Positions 5,889 through 8,908 of a stretch of DNA of 8,908 bases are shown one piece after another (the stretch's first letter is position 1; each line of letters begins with the position of its first letter). The notes beneath the pieces were generated by a model that was not told the DNA's origin, searched no databases, and saw only the letters and a list, made by a program, of their open reading frames with translations. This stretch comes from Clostridium sp. UBA6758 (GTDB lineage: Bacteria > Bacillota > Clostridia > Clostridiales > Clostridiaceae): positions 1 through 8,908 of the forward strand of contig DKGY01000113.1 in the NCBI GenBank assembly GCA_002453475.1, in the 5' to 3' direction. The translations under genes were made by a program, and so were the position numbers.

Positions 5889-6647
5889 TTAGCTTTCTTT
5901 AAGTAAGTCCTTTATTACTTCTCCACCTATTATCATTCCTGCCACTGGTGGCACAAAAGATATACTCCCTGGTATTTGTCTTTTTATAGCACACTTTTTA
6001 GTTCCACCTGTACATACACACCCTGTTTTGCAAGTAATCACATCATCTAACTTTGGCTTTGTCGGCATCTCTTCAGAGTAAACTACCTTAAGAGATCTAA
6101 TCTCTCTTTTTCTAAGTTCATGCCTCATAACTTTTGCAAGTGGACATACTTTAGTATCATATATATCTGCAATTTTAAATTGCGTAGGATCAAATTTATT
6201 TCCTGTTCCCATAGAACACATTATTTTTATGCCTTTTTCATTACAATACTCTACTAGCGCAATTTTAGCTGATACAGTATCTATAGCATCTACTACATAG
6301 TCGACATCATCAGTAATTATTTCTGGAATATTTTCTTTAGTAACAAAAACTTGATGAGTTATAACATTACACTTTTTATTAATCGAAAGAACCCTATCTT
6401 TCATAGATTCAACCTTTACTTTTCCTACAGTATCATAGGTTGCATGAATTTGTCTATTTAGATTAGTTAAACAAATAGTATCATCATCAACTAAAACAAT
6501 AGTTCCAACACCAGCTCTTACTAAGGCTTCTACTGTAAAACTTCCTACTCCACCTATTCCAAATACTATAACTTTACTATCTCTTAATTTATTTAAACCA
6601 TCTTTTCCTATTAATAGCTCTGTTCTTGATAATGAATGTTGTAACAT
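5889..6647 (-). CDS. tcdA: tRNA threonylcarbamoyladenosine dehydratase TcdA
   Basis: A 252-residue E1-like (ThiF/MoeB superfamily) enzyme. By family it uses ATP to activate the carboxylate of t6A37 in ANN-decoding tRNAs and cyclises it to ct6A in the cytoplasm. The nucleotide-binding loop is FGIGGVGS (29-36). VLVDDD (51-56) ends the second strand with the acidic residue expected to hold the ribose. TNLNRQIHA (61-69) carries the conserved N-R-Q, VVDAIDT (118-124) is the next family strand, and MGTGNKFDPTQ (146-156) aligns with GGAGGQIDPTQ of E. coli TcdA. The length fits the family. A cysteine group near the C-terminus, C206-x3-C210-x-C212-x6-C219, could bind metal but is not proof of it. The ThiF/MoeB alternatives are less likely given this C-terminal half. 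The start has AAGGAG 8 bases upstream. It is transcribed alone, convergent with pepV. Confidence 0.9.
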   Translation of the reverse strand: MLQHSLSRTELLIGKDGLNKLRDSKVIVFGIGGVGSFTVEALVRAGVGTIVLVDDDTICLTNLNRQIHATYDTVGKVKVESMKDRVLSINKKCNVITHQVFVTKENIPEIITDDVDYVVDAIDTVSAKIALVEYCNEKGIKIMCSMGTGNKFDPTQFKIADIYDTKVCPLAKVMRHELRKREIRSLKVVYSEEMPTKPKLDDVITCKTGCVCTGGTKKCAIKRQIPGSISFVPPVAGMIIGGEVIKDLLKES

Positions 6648-6757
6648 TTTTGCATCTCCTTAATATGTGGTATTTACTTTATAACCTTAAAGATATTTTT
6701 AACTATTCCTTTCAAATTATAAATAAATACATAAATTTTTATTCCCTGAACATATCA

Positions 6758-6786
6758 ATTTTATATTTTTTACTAATATAATTCAA
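6758..6786 (-). promoter_or_regulatory. Putative sigma-A promoter for tcdA
   Basis: On the minus strand, TTGAAT (6786-6781) and TAAAAT (6763-6758) are separated by exactly 17 bases. This matches the -35 box at 4 of 6 positions and the -10 box at 5 of 6. It predicts a leader of about 100 bases before the tcdA start. I see no clear riboswitch fold in that leader. Confidence 0.4.
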
Positions 6787-6841
6787 CTATGTATTTATAT
6801 AAAGTATTTCTTATTTTATGTTTATAACTTTAAATACTAAA

Positions 6842-6894
6842 ATAAAAGCTAAATCCTAAAAAATATAGTTACTTTTATAGGACTTAGCTTTTAT
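6842..6894 (-). terminator. Intrinsic terminator of the serA-DUF1015 operon
   Basis: A 17-base stem is formed by 6842-6858 and 6878-6894 across a 19-base loop; the core is AGCTAA with TTAGCT plus TCCTA with TAGGA. The one imperfect position (6853/6883) is a G-U pair in minus-strand RNA but an A-C mismatch on the plus strand, so the fold supports minus-strand use. Minus-strand TTTTATTTTAG follows. It begins about 40 bases after the DUF1015 stop codon. Confidence 0.8.
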
Positions 6895-6934
6895 ATTTAG
6901 ATAAGATATAAATAAGTTTTATCTTTAATTTACC

Positions 6935-8179
6935 CTAGCTTAATTCGTGAACAAATATTCCACTTCTTAATTTTGGTTCAAACCAAGTTGATTTAGGAGG
7001 CATAACCTCTCCAGCATCAGCAATGTTCATAAGTTCTTCTATGCTTGTAGGATTCATAGAGAACGCAATTTTCATACCTTCAGCTACTCTTCTTTCAAGT
7101 TCTTTAAGACCCCTAATTCCACCAACAAAATCTATTCTATCACTTGTTCTTGGATCTTCTATAGCAAGTATTGGTCTTAGAAGGTTTTCTTGTAGTATAG
7201 ATACATCTAAGCTCTTAACTGGATCTTTTGAGTCAAAAGTTCCATCTATAGCAGTCAACTTATACCACTTGTTATCTAAATACATTCCAAAATAACCTTT
7301 TCCTTCTGGTCTGTATTGTCCTTCACATTTATACTCTTCTACTGTGAACTTCTCAGCAACTTTCTTTAAGAATTCTTCACTAGAATTTCCATTTAAATCT
7401 TTTACCACTCTGTTATAATCCATTACATATAAATCATCTGCTGGGAATATAACTGATAGGAAGAAGTTGAATTCTTCTTCTCCTGTGTAGCTCGGATTTG
7501 CTTCTCTTCTCATTTTACCAACTTTTACAGCAGAAGCAGCTCTATGGTGACCATCAGCTATATATAAATATTTAACTGACTTAAATAACTCTTCTAATCT
7601 TTTTACAATTTCAGTGTCATTTATAACCCATACAATATGAGATATTCCATCTTCAGAAACGAAATTATATTCTGGTTCTTTAGCAGTCCATGTAGAAACT
7701 ATTTCATCGATTTCTCCTACATTCTTGTATGTTAAGAATATTGGACCTGTATTTGCATTACAATGATCAACGTGATTAATTCTGTCTTGCTCTTTCTCAG
7801 CTCTAGTATGTTCATGTTTTTTGATTATATCATTCATATAATCATCTATAGAAGTACATCCAACTATACCAGTTTGAACTCTTCCATCCATGATTTGTCT
7901 ATAAATATACATGCTTGGAGCATTGTCTTGAATGTAAGTTCCGTCTTCTCTCATTTTGTCTAAAGTTTTTCTAGCTGTGTTATAAACTATTTCATCATAT
8001 TGATTAGTTTCTACTGGTAAATCAATTTGAGCTTTGTCAACGTGTAAAAAAGAGTAAGGGTTTCCTTTAACCATTTCTCTAGCTTCTTCTGTGTTCATAA
8101 CATCATAAGGAAGAGCTGCTACTTTGTCAACTAGCTCTTTTGTTGGTCTTATGCCTTTAAAGGGTCTTACAACTGCCAT
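6935..8179 (-). CDS. DUF1015 family protein, serA-linked
   Basis: The 414-residue soluble protein matches the DUF1015 family over its whole length. Signatures are RPFKGIRP (5-12), LPYDVM (23-28), NPYSFLHV (40-47), KKHEHTR (120-126) followed by DR and by NANTGPIFLTY (141-151), and YIADGHHRAASA (206-217). No signal peptide or membrane segment is evident. The D-G-H-H-R stretch resembles the phosphate-handling motif of the ParB/sulfiredoxin superfamily, to which archaeal free-serine kinases belong. Because the gene follows serA by only 25 bases, an enzyme acting on serine or phosphoserine is a plausible guess, not an established function. AGGAGG lies 7 bases before the ATG, a strong ribosome binding site. 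The operon ends with the hairpin at 6842-6894. Confidence 0.85.
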   Translation of the reverse strand: MAVVRPFKGIRPTKELVDKVAALPYDVMNTEEAREMVKGNPYSFLHVDKAQIDLPVETNQYDEIVYNTARKTLDKMREDGTYIQDNAPSMYIYRQIMDGRVQTGIVGCTSIDDYMNDIIKKHEHTRAEKEQDRINHVDHCNANTGPIFLTYKNVGEIDEIVSTWTAKEPEYNFVSEDGISHIVWVINDTEIVKRLEELFKSVKYLYIADGHHRAASAVKVGKMRREANPSYTGEEEFNFFLSVIFPADDLYVMDYNRVVKDLNGNSSEEFLKKVAEKFTVEEYKCEGQYRPEGKGYFGMYLDNKWYKLTAIDGTFDSKDPVKSLDVSILQENLLRPILAIEDPRTSDRIDFVGGIRGLKELERRVAEGMKIAFSMNPTSIEELMNIADAGEVMPPKSTWFEPKLRSGIFVHELS

Positions 8180-8204
8180 ATTATTTCCTCCTACGTAATT
8201 AATA

Positions 8205-8908
8205 TTATTTAAAGAAATCGAATATAGTTTGAACTATTTCTTCACCTATTCTTGTTTGAGCTTCTACTGTAGCTGCACCTATGTGTGGTGTAACTGATAC
8301 TCTTGGATGGTTAACTAATTCTTCATTCTTAGTTGGTTCAATTTCGAATACATCAACACCTGCACCTCTTAATTTTCCGCTATTTAAAGCTTCAAGTAAA
8401 GCAGCTTCATCTACAACTCCGCCTCTAGCACAGTTAATTAGTATAGCTCCATCTTTCATCATATCAAGTTGAGCTTTACCAATTGTAGCTCCTTGCTCTT
8501 TTATGAATGGTATATGAAGAGATACATAATCAGAATTAGCTAATACTTCTTCTAAAGTACCAAATTCATATTTATCATGTCCTTCAGCTTTACCAAGGAT
8601 ATCTGTGTACATAATTTTCATTCCTAATACTTCAGCTTTTTGAGCTAGGCATTTAGAAATTCTTCCGAATCCTATTAATCCTAAAGTTTTTCCACTTAAC
8701 TCAATACCTTCATACTTTTTCTTTTCCCATTTTCCTTCTCTCATAGTAACATTTGCAGTACTTACAAATCTAGAAACTGCAAACATATGAGCTAGTGCAA
8801 GTTCTGCAACTGATGCACTACTAGAGTTAGGAGTGTTAGCAACTCTTATTCCTTTTTCAGTAGCATATGCTACATCTATGTTATCTACACCTACTCCACC
8901 ACGGACAT
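8205..8908 (-). CDS. serA: D-3-phosphoglycerate dehydrogenase, 5' end beyond window
   Basis: The C-terminal 233 residues are visible; the frame is open to the right edge and the N-terminal part (roughly 70 residues) is missing. The ATG at 8786 is internal, because in-frame codons upstream read VRGGVGVDNIDVAYA...NTPNSSSASVAELALAH, classic D-2-hydroxyacid dehydrogenase sequence. The enzyme oxidises 3-phosphoglycerate to 3-phosphohydroxypyruvate with NAD, the first step of serine synthesis. The NAD-binding loop is GLIGFGRIS, with Ser in place of the third Gly of GxGxxG, and the Asp of MYTD ends the second strand. The catalytic triad is present: Arg in NCARGGVVDE, Glu in DVFEIEP, and His in TPHIGAAT. 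The protein ends soon after the His with no ACT domain, so it is the short form and probably lacks classical serine feedback through ACT. It is co-transcribed with the DUF1015 gene; serC may lie upstream outside the window. Confidence 0.9.
   Translation of the reverse strand, partial: VRGGVGVDNIDVAYATEKGIRVANTPNSSSASVAELALAHMFAVSRFVSTANVTMREGKWEKKKYEGIELSGKTLGLIGFGRISKCLAQKAEVLGMKIMYTDILGKAEGHDKYEFGTLEEVLANSDYVSLHIPFIKEQGATIGKAQLDMMKDGAILINCARGGVVDEAALLEALNSGKLRGAGVDVFEIEPTKNEELVNHPRVSVTPHIGAATVEAQTRIGEEIVQTIFDFFK

Noticed and set aside
7023..7963. Plus-strand open frames at 7023-7295 and 7763-7963
   Set aside because: They lie antisense inside the well-supported DUF1015 gene, have no ribosome binding site and give serine-rich shadow peptides.
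8281..8472. Plus-strand open frame inside serA
   Set aside because: It is the antisense shadow of the conserved catalytic half of SerA, with no start signals.
8205..8786. SerA as a complete 193-residue protein starting at 8786
   Set aside because: The upstream in-frame codons to the window edge encode conserved dehydrogenase sequence, so the gene is simply cut by the right border.

Overview
The window looks like chromosomal DNA from a low-GC Firmicute, most likely a Clostridium sensu stricto relative. The evidence is very AT-rich sequence (intergenic stretches are almost pure A/T), strong AGGAGG-type ribosome binding sites, heavy use of AT-rich codons, and a short SerA of the clostridial type followed by a DUF1015 gene. 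No prophage, insertion sequence, CRISPR array, rRNA or tRNA is visible.

Layout, left to right. Positions 1-393 are non-coding apart from a doubtful 27-40 codon ORF. They hold a dense cluster of perfect palindromes (136-220) and a minus-strand terminator (about 317-349). Two overlapping minus-strand genes follow: an MFS transporter of the fucose-permease-like (FHS) type and a two-domain GNAT acetyltransferase whose start lies inside the end of the transporter gene. Next, on the plus strand, come a METTL25-type class I methyltransferase (2834-4027) with a strong terminator and a PepV-type M20 zinc dipeptidase (4286-5641). The last block is on the minus strand: tcdA (tRNA ct6A dehydratase, 5889-6647), and then the pair serA (partial, cut by the right edge) and a DUF1015 gene (6935-8179), which share a terminator at 6842-6894.

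Functional reading. The transporter and acetyltransferase are translationally coupled and probably act on related small molecules or stresses, but neither substrate can be named. SerA starts phosphorylated serine synthesis; the DUF1015 gene sits 25 bases behind it with its own strong ribosome binding site, so a role tied to serine or phosphoserine is a reasonable inference. PepV, TcdA and the methyltransferase appear to be single-gene units.

The most interesting non-coding element is between pepV and tcdA (5674-5798, plus strand). It is an imperfect long hairpin followed by an intrinsic terminator, and the hairpin's 5' strand can instead pair with both arms of that terminator. This is the architecture of a riboswitch or attenuator, yet no gene follows it on the same strand: readthrough would run antisense into tcdA. 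I could not match it to a known RNA class from memory.
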